A stretch of 64,000 nt of DNA from Peterkaempfera bronchialis (lineage in GTDB: Bacteria; Actinomycetota; Actinomycetes; Streptomycetales; Streptomycetaceae). Location: assembly GCF_003258605.2 (NCBI RefSeq), contig NZ_CP031264.1, positions 3,224,001 through 3,288,000 on the forward strand, read 5' to 3'. Both the position numbers and the translations under genes were made by a program. The notes beneath the pieces are model-generated. The model saw nothing but the letters and a program-made list of their open reading frames with translations, had not been told where the DNA came from and searched no databases. Shown piece after piece: positions 23,152-31,457 of this stretch (positions are counted from its first letter, which is position 1; each line of letters opens with the position of its first letter).

Positions 23152-24069
23152 ATGCCCCTCCCCACCGCCTCCACCCAGGTCAGCTTCCCGGCCGGCTCGG
23201 TGCAGGGCCGCTCGGCGGTCGTCGCCGTCCACGACCTGGGCGACGGCCGGTACGGCATCGCCACCGAGGCCACGCCGTTCCACCCGCTCGACCACACCTG
23301 GCCCGACCAGCCCGCCGACACCGGCACGCTCACCGTGGCCGGCGCCGAGCTGCCCGTGGTGGACTGCCTGACCGGCGCCGTGGGACCGGATGCGGACGCC
23401 CTCGCGGTGGGCGCCGACATCCCGGTACGGCGCGGCGAGGACGGCTGGGCCTGGCTGGTGCTGCATGTGGTGGAGTCGCAGCCGCTGCCGGACGGCGGCA
23501 CCCTGGGCGACCTGCTCGGGGCGGAGGCCGAGCTGCGCGTCGACGCGGAACGCCGCGCCGCGCTCTCCGCCGCCCACACCGGCTGCCATCTGCTGGCCCT
23601 GGCCCTCAACGCCGCCCTGGCACCCCGCTGGCGCAAGGACCCCGGCCGCAGCGACGCCTTCGGCCACCCGGACTTCGACAGCCTCGCGATGTCCTCCTCG
23701 CGGATGGACACCGCCGCCAGCACCGACGTCTACCGCCTCGGCAAGTCACTGCGGAAGAAGGGCTTCACCGCCGACGCCACCGACGGGCTCCCCGCCCTCG
23801 CCGAGGCGCTGCCCGCCCTCACCCAGTCGGTCAATGAGCAGCTCGCCGCCTGGATCGAGGCCGACGCCGCCGTACGCATCGAGGTCCCCGGCCCGGAACT
23901 CACCGCCCGCCGCCGCTGGGCCTGCGACCTGCCCGCCGGTACCGCCGCCATCTTCTGCGGCGGCACCCATCTGCACCACCTCGGCGAACTCGCCGCCCTC
24001 AGCACCGAACTGCGGCTCTCCGAGGACGGCAGCGAGCTGACGGCGGTCACCACGCCGAAGCGGCGCTGA
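23152..24069 (+). CDS. AlaX-like tRNA editing / metal-dependent hydrolase
   Basis: A 305-residue protein that resembles the editing half of alanyl-tRNA synthetase and free-standing AlaX proteins, which deacylate mischarged tRNA-Ala. Seen: an N-terminal beta-barrel-like part (1-105), the metal motif HTGCHLLALAL (about residues 143-153, with H-x3-H), and the second motif CGGTHLHHLGEL (about 268-279), where C-x3-H completes the zinc site. The usual first motif is HTAEHLL or HSATHLL, so TGC here is atypical. The ATG at 23152 follows GGAG with 7 bases spacing (CCGGAGAACCCGC). No synthetase core is present. It stands alone between the YIP1 and LppU-like genes. Confidence 0.75.
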   Translation: MPLPTASTQVSFPAGSVQGRSAVVAVHDLGDGRYGIATEATPFHPLDHTWPDQPADTGTLTVAGAELPVVDCLTGAVGPDADALAVGADIPVRRGEDGWAWLVLHVVESQPLPDGGTLGDLLGAEAELRVDAERRAALSAAHTGCHLLALALNAALAPRWRKDPGRSDAFGHPDFDSLAMSSSRMDTAASTDVYRLGKSLRKKGFTADATDGLPALAEALPALTQSVNEQLAAWIEADAAVRIEVPGPELTARRRWACDLPAGTAAIFCGGTHLHHLGELAALSTELRLSEDGSELTAVTTPKRR

Positions 24070-24206
24070 CGCCCGGCGCCTTCACAGAGATCACGACTTC
24101 ACAACCGAATCCTGCATATCCGTACACAGGTCTTACACAGAGCGTGTGCGAGTCGGTAGCGTGCCGGAATTCCCAGACCCGGCACCACGTGCAAGGACGT
24201 GTTTCC

Positions 24207-24581
24207 ATGACCACTCCGACGCCGCCGGCCGCATCGGCCGACGACACCCCCCGCAACCGCCGCCGCCGGGGCAGGAAGCCCCTCGTCGCGGTCGCCACCG
24301 TGGTGGTGGCGACCGCGGCGTGGTTCGGCGTCCGCTACGCCCTCGCCGACGAACCCGTCCACGCGGCGGTCGGCGACTGCGTCCATATCACCGGAGGCCA
24401 AGCCGATCCCGAGGTGTCCCTGGTGCCGTGCGCCGAATCCACCGCCGACTACACCGTGGTCCGGGTCGTGAAGAACACGGTCGAGACCGGCGCCTGCAAC
24501 AACCTCTCGGACACCGCCCTCGTCCAGCGGCGGGGCAGCGACACCTCTGTGCTCTGCCTCAACGAGCACGCCAGGAAGTGA
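24207..24581 (+). CDS. Small membrane-anchored LppU/SCO3897-like protein
   Basis: A 124-residue protein with a basic N-terminal stretch (PRNRRRRGRKP), one hydrophobic helix (VAVATVVVATAAWFGVRYAL, about 28-47) and an exported domain with three conserved-looking cysteines (VGDCVHITG, LVPCAEST, TGACNNLS) and a fourth in VLCLNE. This arrangement matches the LppU family of actinobacterial surface proteins. The ATG at 24207 follows a purine-poor leader (ACGTGTTTCC), so the start is less certain than the frame. Its function is unknown. Confidence 0.7.
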   Translation: MTTPTPPAASADDTPRNRRRRGRKPLVAVATVVVATAAWFGVRYALADEPVHAAVGDCVHITGGQADPEVSLVPCAESTADYTVVRVVKNTVETGACNNLSDTALVQRRGSDTSVLCLNEHARK

Positions 24582-24629
24582 CCCGCCGGGCGGCGGCCGA
24601 CCCCCGTCCGGCCGCCCGCCCCGCCGGAC

Positions 24630-25205
24630 TCAGAGCGGCGTGCGGTGGAAGTTCAGGTACGAGCGCGACGGCGTCGGCCCCCGCTGCCCCTGGTACCGCG
24701 ACCCATAGCGCTCCGACCCGTACGCGTGCTCGGCCGGCGAGGTCAGCCGGAACATGCACAGCTGGCCGATCTTCATCCCCGGGTAGAGCTTGATCGGCAG
24801 CGTCGCCACATTGGACAGCTCCAGCGTGACGTGCCCGCTGAACCCCGGGTCGATGAACCCTGCCGTCGAGTGCGTCAGCAGCCCCAGCCGCCCCAGGCTC
24901 GACTTCCCCTCCAGCCGGGAGGCGATGTCGTCCGGCAGCGTGACCACCTCGTACGTGGACGCCAGCACAAACTCACCCGGATGCAGGATGAACGCGTCAT
25001 CCCCCTCCGGCTCGACCAGCCGGGTCAGGTCCGGCTGCTCCACGGAGGGGTCGATGTGCGGGTAGCGGTGGTTCTCGAAGACCCGGAAGAAGCGGTCCAG
25101 CCGGACGTCGATGCTGGACGGCTGGACCATCGCCGGGTCGTACGGGTCGATGACCACGCGGCCCTTGTCGATCTCGGCCCTGATGTCCTTGTCTGAGAGC
25201 AGCAC
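24630..25205 (-). CDS. dcd: dCTP deaminase
   Basis: A trimeric enzyme that turns dCTP into dUTP for thymidylate synthesis. The 191 residues match the actinobacterial enzyme almost throughout. Seen: [19 protein letters not shown] near 27, [15 protein letters not shown] near 72, [20 protein letters not shown] in the active-site region (about 100-120) with the conserved R, and [20 protein letters not shown] near the C-terminus. The GTG at 25203-25205 has no clear Shine-Dalgarno. Some actinobacterial enzymes of this family are bifunctional (release dUMP); I cannot tell here. Confidence 0.95.
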   Translation of the reverse strand: MLLSDKDIRAEIDKGRVVIDPYDPAMVQPSSIDVRLDRFFRVFENHRYPHIDPSVEQPDLTRLVEPEGDDAFILHPGEFVLASTYEVVTLPDDIASRLEGKSSLGRLGLLTHSTAGFIDPGFSGHVTLELSNVATLPIKLYPGMKIGQLCMFRLTSPAEHAYGSERYGSRYQGQRGPTPSRSYLNFHRTPL

Positions 25206-25287
25206 GCATCGAGGTTACGTGCAGCAGCGGGCCCCGGCCCAATCCGGCCGGGACCCGCCCGCGACTCCTCAGTCCTTCACCCCGGCC

Positions 25288-25509
25288 TCAGGCCAGGAAC
25301 TCCGGCGCCTCCAACCGCATCGCCCGCGCCAACTGGCTGCCCGACAACGCCCCCACATCGGCCGGCACCGAACTGCGCAACCGCCCGCACTGCGGACACC
25401 GGATCAACCGCCCCGGGCCCAACCGCCCGGGACCGAGGTTCTGCATCGGGAACGTACTGGTGCTGAACAGGTGCCCTTCGGCACAACGGACGACGGTGCG
25501 CTGCTCCAT
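25288..25509 (-). CDS. Small zinc-ribbon protein
   Basis: A 73-residue protein. Seen: CAEGHLFSTSTFP near residue 9 and RLIRCPQCGRLR near 35, giving C-x2-H / C-x2-C type pairs that could form one zinc ribbon. The ATG at 25507-25509 is preceded by GGGGAAGGGG, a good ribosome binding site. Single gene between dcd and tRNA-Gly. Function unknown; similar small proteins are common in Streptomyces. Confidence 0.65.
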   Translation of the reverse strand: MEQRTVVRCAEGHLFSTSTFPMQNLGPGRLGPGRLIRCPQCGRLRSSVPADVGALSGSQLARAMRLEAPEFLA

Positions 25510-25758
25510 CGATCCCCTTCCCCATCGGACGAGCCCACTGCGGACCCCTCGGCCCGCCGTGCCTCACAGCAGCGTCACATTAGGGGACGTATCGGACACA
25601 CAACACAGAGACGCGCCGCCCACAGCAGCCCCAGGGATTCGCGGCCCCCACAGTACGCCCGCACCCCCCACCCCCGCACCGCCCCGACAACCGTGCACTT
25701 ACCACCGGTGATGGGGTACAGTGACGGAGCAATGAGCCACCACCTGATGGCGGCTCAG

Positions 25759-25832
25759 GCGGGTGTAGTTTAATGGTAGAACATGAGCTTCCCAAGCTCA
25801 GAGCGCGAGTTCGATTCTCGTCACCCGCTCCA
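25759..25832 (+). tRNA. tRNA-Gly, anticodon CCC
   Basis: The acceptor stem GCGGGTG (25759-25765) pairs with CACCCGC (25822-25828), followed by discriminator T and an encoded CCA (25830-25832). The anticodon stem TGAGC/GCTCA flanks the loop TTCCCAA, so the anticodon is CCC. The T arm GAGTTCGATTCTC is canonical. A hairpin terminator follows. The 3' half is duplicated at 26820, so this gene has probably served as an attachment site. Confidence 0.93.
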
Positions 25833-25879
25833 GAAGAAAAGGCCCAGGCCAGGGAATGAATCCCCAGCCCGGGCCTTTC
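25787..25879. repeat. Left copy of a 93-bp direct repeat (attL-like), inside tRNA-Gly
   Basis: It runs from the anticodon arm (GCTTCCCAAGCTCAG) through the T arm, CCA and terminator. It matches 26820-26912 except for a T/C change in the T arm, a few bases after CCA and one in the terminator stem. Left-hand copy belongs to the intact tRNA. The distance between the copies is 1,033 bp. Confidence 0.88.
25838..25878. terminator. Hairpin after tRNA-Gly
   Basis: AAAGGCCCAGG (25838-25848) pairs with CCGGGCCTTT (25869-25878), one mismatch, with an inner helix CTGGGGAT/ATTCCCTG-like and a short loop. It lies 5 bases past the CCA. The same structure is copied at 26870-26911 with the mismatch repaired. 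Confidence 0.75.
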
Positions 25880-26067
25880 TGTTTTCCGGATCGTTTCGTG
25901 TGGCAGCGACCGAACGAATTTCCCTCTGCGTCGCTAGGAGGGGGCGGAGGCGCTGGATCCGCTGCCATACCGGCTGCCTCCTCCGCTGCGGCCAGCAACC
26001 AGCGCCGGACGGACACAGCTTGGCGCTATCGTGGCACCAGCAGTCGTCCGACAGGGAGAGCCGTGCG

Positions 26068-26289
26068 ATGACCGCCGCCCACGACTACAGCGACCTCTAC
26101 GAGATCATCGAGCACCTCGAGCCCGAACAGGTCGAGGAGCTGCGGCGCCATGCACTTCGCCTGGTGAAGACACCCCCTGCCAGCCGGTTCCAGATCTTGA
26201 AGTCCTTCGATGGTCCAGCCACCGACCTGGGAGCGCGAGCCAAGGAGATCATCCGCGACGAGTTCGGCGGGGACGATGCTGATCGTTGA
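26068..26289 (+). CDS. Antitoxin of a VapBC-type pair
   Basis: A 73-residue, mostly helical protein (YSDLYEIIEHLEPEQVEELR, then ALRLVKTPPASRFQILKSFD), ending acidic (RDEFGGDDADR). I do not recognise an exact antitoxin family, but size, position and 14-bp overlap with the PIN toxin gene make it the antitoxin, which would bind and inhibit the toxin and repress the operon. The ATG at 26068 follows GGGAGAG. It lies between the two tRNA-Gly repeats. Confidence 0.7.
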   Translation: MTAAHDYSDLYEIIEHLEPEQVEELRRHALRLVKTPPASRFQILKSFDGPATDLGARAKEIIRDEFGGDDADR

Positions 26290-26686
26290 CACAGGCCCGC
26301 TGGTCGCCCTCCTCAACCGCAACGACCCCGACCATCAGCGCTGCGCCGAGCTGCTGGAGTCGCACGACGGCGAACTGTTGATCACCCCGTACGTCCTCAC
26401 CGAGGCATGCTACCTCGTGGCCAAGTACGTCGGCCCCGACGCCGAGATCAACCTCGTTGAGGCCGTGGCAGGCGGCGATCTGGCACAGGTCGAGATGGAC
26501 CAGGAGGATCTGGCCCGGATGTCCGAGCTGATGCGTCAGTATCGAGGTTTTCCGCTGGGCATCACCGATGCATCCGTGATCGCACTGGCCGAACAGTGCA
26601 AGGCAACCAGCGTCGCCACTCTCGACCACCGCCACTTCCGGGCCGTCACGCCACGGCATGTCCCTGCGCTGACACTGCTGCCGTAG
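26276..26686 (+). CDS. PIN-domain ribonuclease toxin (VapC-like)
   Basis: A 136-residue PIN-domain protein; VapC toxins cut specific tRNAs or rRNA with Mg2+. Seen: the first acidic residue in MLIVDTGPLVALLN, the second in YVLTEACYLVAKYVG (E near 42), and the third in GFPLGITDASVIALAEQ (D near 101) with VATLDHRHFRAV (D near 118). All four catalytic acidic positions are kept, so it is likely active. The start overlaps the antitoxin gene. It lies between attL- and attR-like repeats. Confidence 0.85.
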   Translation: MLIVDTGPLVALLNRNDPDHQRCAELLESHDGELLITPYVLTEACYLVAKYVGPDAEINLVEAVAGGDLAQVEMDQEDLARMSELMRQYRGFPLGITDASVIALAEQCKATSVATLDHRHFRAVTPRHVPALTLLP

Positions 26687-26819
26687 TGAGCGGATGGGCT
26701 CCGTGCCTGCACGGGCGGTCGCTCACGGGCATCGGCGGTGCATCGGAGGCGCCGAAGCCTGCGGATCGTACGGAGCACAGGCGCAGGTCACCTACCAAGA
26801 CATCGAGGAACGGCCTCGG

Positions 26820-26912
26820 GCTTCCCAAGCTCAGAGCGCGAGCTCGATTCTCGTCACCCGCTCCACAGAAAAAGGCCCAGGCCCGGGAATGAATCCCCAG
26901 CCCGGGCCTTTC
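26820..26912. repeat. Right copy of the tRNA-Gly 3'-end repeat (attR-like)
   Basis: It starts in the anticodon loop, so no full tRNA can form: the 5' half is missing and the preceding bases (CGGCCTCGG) are unrelated. It keeps CCA and the terminator hairpin. Integrative elements that use the 3' end of a tRNA as att site leave this arrangement. No integrase gene lies between the copies. Confidence 0.85.
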
Positions 26913-26925
26913 GCAATTCAGCCGT

Positions 26926-27846
26926 AAGGCCCGTTGCGTGCCCGGCGCCGACCAGGCCAGCGGAGCGCCCTTCGCGCCAACGAAGACCACGCCGCGAGCT
27001 GGAGAACCTTCGTCTCCTGCGGCGAGGGCACCCGAACCTTGATCTCCTCCTCGAAGTGGTCCAGACGATGCCCCATCTCCTTCAGCCGGGCGTAGATCCC
27101 GACCGGTCCGGGTTCAGCTGAGCGATCCGCGTGTCCCGGGCGATGTCCAGCGGCAGCCCGAGGCCCGCCGACCGCGCCCCGAAGGCGGGATGGACTTGCG
27201 ACTCCGCCCCAAACCCCGGCCCTCCCTCGGAGGGGATCGCCCAGACACACGGGTGCACCACCATCGCGGTGAACGGTGGGAAAACGCGGGCCAGGCCCCT
27301 CCCCGGCCGACCACCCAAAGGCGCACCCGGGTTCTCCGGGGCCGGCAAAGCTGCCCGACCGAGGAGGGACCCGCGCAGGTCGGTTGCCTGAGCCGCGACC
27401 ATCTGGACAGCCTGACGCGGACTACCTGGCCAATTGCGTCGGGGCTGTCCAAGGTTTGGTGACACACCTGTACAAGACGCACTCCGTTCTTCCCGTGCCC
27501 GCTGCGTGCCCGCTCCGGCGGGACGCAGCGGGGACTCACGGGGAACAGCGGCGCCGACCGTACTCCGGCCCAGGTCAGGGACTGCGCTGGTCAGCAGCCG
27601 CGCGCAGACGGCACCTTCCAAACTGGTGCTGCCCAGCAGCGGCGTTTGCGGGGGGGTCGTCGGCCGATGCGGCTGGCGGCGTCGATAGTTCAGCGGACGC
27701 CGGCCGATATCCTGCCCGCAACCCTCTCGGCTGCGACCGGCATCGTGTTTCTGCTCCTCGGAGGGCGGGGCAGGCGGGTGGGCTCCCCCCATGCCTATGT
27801 CGGCAGGCAACTGAGTGCCTAACTGTGTGACAACGACCCCAGACAC
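26926..27846 (-). pseudogene. Decayed ORF(s), no recognised family
   Basis: Two leftward frames join into something protein-like: LPLDIARDTRIAQLNPDR (frame ending 27082) continues after a frameshift near 27090 as IYARLKEMGHRLDHFEEEIK and PQETKVLQLAAWSSLARRAL (frame ending about 26926). Upstream residues (LPAPENPGAPLGGR, FPPFTAMVVHP) are less convincing. I read it as a broken gene, perhaps left by the integrative element. The remaining stretch to 28012 shows nothing I can call. Confidence 0.35.
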
Positions 27847-28012
27847 CGAGGGACATCCACGGACTTCGACGGACCGTCCACGCAGGTAATCGTGGCTCTA
27901 CTCCCAGGCCAACTCTTTGCCCAGGTTGCTTCGGGATGAAGAGGTTGCGTGCCATATGCCTGCCGCAGAGGGTTCTCTAGCAGGATCCAGTGCTTCTCAG
28001 CTATCGGTTTCC

Positions 28013-28603
28013 TTACTCGGAAACCTCCACGTCGGTCACTTTGGCGCTGACCTTGGTTGTGGAGCTGGCGGTCGACAGGGTCGACGGCCGGTATGTCAGG
28101 TGCGTGCTGTTTGTCAGCTCCATCGTCTCGATGATCGGTCCACTCCCGTCGCCGTGGATTTCGTAGGTGATGGAGACGGTCTTCTCCGGGTCCAGCGACA
28201 GCAGACCCAGGTAGCTCAGGTTGGGCTCTACCGTGATGCTGCATCCAGCCGACCCGAAGCACTGCCTGTGTGTGGTCTTCAGACGCAGGGAGAAATCGTC
28301 GCTACCCGGCGTCTCGTTGTAGGTCTCCTGGGGTGTCTCCTCAGGCGTCTCCTCGGGCGTCTCCTCGGCCACCTCTTCGGTCGCGGGGGATGTGGAGGCG
28401 GCTGCTCGCGACTTGGCCTCCGTCACGGGCTGGTCCGGTCCGGAAACCAGTGCAGCGGTCACTGCGGCAGTGGCGCCGATGACGGCCACGAGGCCGACAG
28501 CTGCCACAATCGCAGTCCGCTTACGTGTGGATCTGGGTGGCCACGGTGGCACCGGGGGTGCAGGGGGTACCGGTGCGGGGTTCGCGCCCGTCGTCTCATC
28601 CAT
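28013..28603 (-). CDS. Membrane-anchored hypothetical protein with E/T/P repeats
   Basis: A 196-residue protein: a Pro-rich cytoplasmic start (NPAPVPPAPPVPPWPP), one hydrophobic helix (AIVAAVGLVAVIGATAAVTAALV, about 31-53), a repeat of EETP (five units, near 75-95), then an exported domain with two cysteines (RQCFGSAGCSITVEP) and beta-type sequence (KTVSITYEIHGDGSGPIIET). The ATG at 28601-28603 has GAGGAG seven bases upstream; the ATG at 28607-28609 is too close to it. I do not recognise the domain. No same-strand neighbour within 190 bases. Confidence 0.65.
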   Translation of the reverse strand: MDETTGANPAPVPPAPPVPPWPPRSTRKRTAIVAAVGLVAVIGATAAVTAALVSGPDQPVTEAKSRAAASTSPATEEVAEETPEETPEETPQETYNETPGSDDFSLRLKTTHRQCFGSAGCSITVEPNLSYLGLLSLDPEKTVSITYEIHGDGSGPIIETMELTNSTHLTYRPSTLSTASSTTKVSAKVTDVEVSE

Positions 28604-28798
28604 TGGCATTCTCCTCGATTCCGAAGGTGCGGTCCGATTCCGGCAGTCAACCGGAATCTGGCCCTCCCTCAGGCAGGCTTGCTCTAGTTGTGACCTACGT
28701 ACAGGCTGTCTGCCTTGCCCCAGTAGCAGCCGCCGCTCCGCGTACTTGCGGATCCGGTTGCGCCAGCCACACAGGACCGGGAGCGCTCGCTGCATCCC

Positions 28799-29047
28799 TC
28801 ATCGAACTTCCGCGTCGATCGGCAGGCCAGTGGCCAGCGAGGCGCCCTGCGAGCACTGCCCGTAGTTCCAGGCGTGGGTCATGGCCTTGGTCCGGCTGCG
28901 CCGCTCCTTGCGCTTCAGGACGTCGCGGCAGTCGTTGGAGGTGATCGTCCCTGGCCCGTGCGAGGCCGCCAGAGGTCGACCAACGGCGACCGACAGTGAC
29001 AGACACGCCACTGCCGCCAGCCAGCGACGAGACTTCAAGTCAGACAC
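28799..29047 (-). CDS. Small secreted hypothetical protein
   Basis: An 82-residue frame with a signal peptide: basic start (KSRRW), hydrophobic LAAVACLSLSVAVG and a likely cut after PLAAS. The exported part has two cysteines (SNDCRDVLKRKERR, NYGQCSQGAS). The GTG at 29045-29047 follows AAGG. No family recognised. It may be real because frame, signal and length fit, but composition alone cannot prove it. Confidence 0.45.
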   Translation of the reverse strand: MSDLKSRRWLAAVACLSLSVAVGRPLAASHGPGTITSNDCRDVLKRKERRSRTKAMTHAWNYGQCSQGASLATGLPIDAEVR

Positions 29048-29153
29048 CCTTGATCACGTGGGTTTCCGTCCAGGACTACGCCAGCCACCCGGCTACCCCC
29101 AGCAGTGGCGGCCGGACCGGATGCGCACCAGCCAGGGTGGGGAACTGCGGTCA

Positions 29154-29828
29154 TCAGCGGGTACGGCGGGAGGGCGAGCAGATGGTCGCCGGAGACTGTT
29201 GTTGCTGGCCAGTGAGCTGCTCGGCACGCCCCGGCGAAAGGGCTTCGGCGGACAGGTCGATGACGGTGAACTCGCGCAGGTGCATGACCAGTTGGCTGGC
29301 GCGCAGCCAGGGCAAGCGGGGGTCGCCGAAGCGCAGGAGGGCGATGTCGACGGGTTCGGGCACGGTGGGGCCGGGCCGGTGGAGGAGGCCGCGCACGCCC
29401 CACAGGGTGAAGGTGCTGACGCGCACAGCGGTGTATGCGCGGCGCAGGTGCGGGCATGCCTCGGTCGAACGCCGCGCGCACGGCATGCACACTGGGGGAT
29501 GAGCCGTACGTTCGTCCCCGCGCCACAGACTGGGGTCGTCCGAGTCCGCGTCGATCAGCCACAGCACCCCCTCGGCGTTACAGTCCGCAGGTCCGGCGCA
29601 GATCTGGCACAGCAGCCCACCCATCGCCATCCGGTGCCGCAGTGCGTGCACCTTCCCGAACTCCGGCTGCCCCTTGCCCGGCTCCGAACGCGTCCGGGTC
29701 CAGAGCACCCCGTGCTCGTCGCGGTCGTACAACCGCTCATCGGCGTACCCGATCCCCCGTCCCCTGCGCCGCCACACCATCGGCATCGGCGCTTCCCGCT
29801 CCCCACTCCACCGGGTGATGTACAGCAC
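29154..29828 (-). CDS. Conserved hypothetical protein with two CxxC pairs (HNH/zinc-finger-like)
   Basis: About 225 residues. Seen: VWRRRGRGIGYADERLYDRD near the start, then GGLLCQICAGPADCN (C-x2-C), a gap with VLWLIDADSDDPSLWRGD, and HPPVCMPCARRSTEACPHLR (C-x2-C). This pattern resembles treble-clef or HNH-like zinc modules. The start is uncertain: GTG at 29828 or ATG at 29786 (MPMVWRRR). A decayed second copy lies at 42784-42965, so the family is mobile or duplicated in this strain. Streptomyces strains often carry it next to XRE regulators like those that follow here. Confidence 0.6.
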   Translation of the reverse strand: MLYITRWSGEREAPMPMVWRRRGRGIGYADERLYDRDEHGVLWTRTRSEPGKGQPEFGKVHALRHRMAMGGLLCQICAGPADCNAEGVLWLIDADSDDPSLWRGDERTAHPPVCMPCARRSTEACPHLRRAYTAVRVSTFTLWGVRGLLHRPGPTVPEPVDIALLRFGDPRLPWLRASQLVMHLREFTVIDLSAEALSPGRAEQLTGQQQQSPATICSPSRRTR

Positions 29829-30043
29829 CGCCCCACTTCGGCCGGCCAACCCTTTACCGAGCCGTCCCGCACGCTTGGTTGGGCGCGGCAATACCTCACG
29901 GCGTCTCATCGATACGTAGGGGGTTGCCGCCTCGGTACGGATGCCGCAGTCCCGCGTCACATCAGGCATGGCCGTGCTCGTCTCTTCCCTGCCGGACGGG
30001 TCGTCCGCCCGGGCGTGTCACGAGACGCTAGGAGCGCAACCGC

Positions 30044-30069
30044 ACCGCGGTGTTCACAGCGGTGAACCG
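30044..30069. other. Bulged inverted repeat between XRE gene and CxxC gene
   Basis: CCGCGGTGTTCAC and GTGAACCGCGG face each other over AGCG with a two-base bulge. It lies in the 300-bp gap between 29828 and 30129, past the end of the first XRE gene. It may be a terminator or operator. Confidence 0.4.
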
Positions 30070-30128
30070 CGGGCGCAGCCCCCACCGGAAAACGGGTCGG
30101 CGGCCACCTGAGCGCGATGGCGGGAGTC

Positions 30129-31367
30129 TCAGCTCTGGACACCCATCCGATGGGCCAGTGCCCGCAGTTCGCGGGCGGTGCGGGAGGGCAGTGGGCGGTC
30201 CACGAGGGCGGAGACCGTCTCACGGACCATCGGGTTGGCGTGGATGCGTTGGGGTGCGGTCCGCTCGGCGGCCAACAGCTCGGTGACCGCGTCGGGACCC
30301 CGCCCTCGCAGGTGGGCCAGCGAGCGTCCGAGGTCGGCGTGGAAGGCGGCTGCCCGCCCGGGAGCATCGAGGACCGGCGGGCGCACACCGCCGGAGGCGG
30401 CAACGGCGTGCCCGTAGCGGCCGAGGTCGGTGTTCAGGCTCACATAGTGGATGCCGACATTCGTCGGCCCGAAATTCAGGTGCCATGCCTTCGTTTCGCC
30501 GGTGCGGTCGGCCAGGGTCGCCGCCTCGGCCAGGTGCTCGTTGACCTCGCGGGTGCGATGGGCCCCGGAGCGGCGGACATCCTGGGTGAGGCAGGCCGCC
30601 CGGATCAGGTGCAGCTCGCCCAGGAGCGCGTACGCCACGGGGTCCCCGAGGTGGCGTTCGACCTCGTCGGCGGCCTGTTCCGCGCGGGCCAGGGCGAGGT
30701 CGGGGCTGCCGGCGGACATCAGCACATGGGCGTGGAAGAAGCCAGAGAGGGCGGTACGCAGCGGATTGTCCAGTTCAGCGGTCGCCTCGGCGGCGCGCGT
30801 GACGGCGATGAACGCCAGGTCCGGATAGCCGAGGTACTTCAGCAGCATCGTGCACGCCGGGTGGTAGGCGTCGGCGAGCAGTCGCAGCAACTCCGGCCGC
30901 CCGGACGGAGGAGCATGCTCGACCGCAACGTGCAACTCGCCCAGCAGAGTGGGCAGCTTGCGCGCGAGGGTGCCGTAATCGCAGCCGTGGTAGAGCCGAT
31001 TGGCCTCCGCGACGCGGGCGTTGAGCGCCATGGCCGGGCCCGACGGCGGCGCCTGGTCCGGCGGCTGGCCCAGGTGCATGCCCATCAGCGCCAGCCGGAT
31101 CGCCGGAACGGCCTCGTGCGCGGACTCGGTGGCGGAATCGTTCGGGGCGAATGGGCGTCCGGTCAGCTCTGTCGGGGCGATCCGGAGCGCGTCAGCCAAA
31201 GCGGTGATGTGTCCCGTACGGTCCAAGTGCCGCTGGCCGTTCTCGACCATCGACAGGAAGCCGATCGACAGCCCGGACAGGCCGGCCAATGTGCGCAGCG
31301 ACATCCCGCGTTGGCGCCGGGCCGACCGCAGCCGTTGCCCGGTGTGGTGGGGCAGGTCTTCACTCAT
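30129..31367 (-). CDS. XRE-family regulator with TPR-like C-terminus (1 of 3)
   Basis: A 412-residue cytoplasmic regulator. Seen: an XRE helix-turn-helix at residues 10-65 (LRSARRQRGMSLRTLAGLSG, then SIGFLSMVENGQRHLDRT), followed by about 330 residues of helical repeats (for example LALARAEQAADEVERHLGDP) and the family phrase LNFGPTNVGIHYVSLNTDLG near 290. It ends with PMVRETVSALVDRPL. The third regulator shares the same phrases (FGPTNV, VRETVSALV), so they are paralogues. The ATG at 31365-31367 has no clear Shine-Dalgarno. Ligand and targets are unknown. Confidence 0.8.
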   Translation of the reverse strand: MSEDLPHHTGQRLRSARRQRGMSLRTLAGLSGLSIGFLSMVENGQRHLDRTGHITALADALRIAPTELTGRPFAPNDSATESAHEAVPAIRLALMGMHLGQPPDQAPPSGPAMALNARVAEANRLYHGCDYGTLARKLPTLLGELHVAVEHAPPSGRPELLRLLADAYHPACTMLLKYLGYPDLAFIAVTRAAEATAELDNPLRTALSGFFHAHVLMSAGSPDLALARAEQAADEVERHLGDPVAYALLGELHLIRAACLTQDVRRSGAHRTREVNEHLAEAATLADRTGETKAWHLNFGPTNVGIHYVSLNTDLGRYGHAVAASGGVRPPVLDAPGRAAAFHADLGRSLAHLRGRGPDAVTELLAAERTAPQRIHANPMVRETVSALVDRPLPSRTARELRALAHRMGVQS

Positions 31368-31457
31368 CGCGATGTCATCCGTTGTCCCTGGACCGCTCGG
31401 CCTCAGCGTAAGCGCCCGGTGACGATGCGTCGACGCATCCTCGGCATCAGCAGCGGA

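Noticed and set aside
27666-27821. 51-codon plus-strand frame MRLAASIVQRTPADILP...
   Set aside because: No ribosome binding site, no family, and overlaps the decayed leftward frames; left out of the features.
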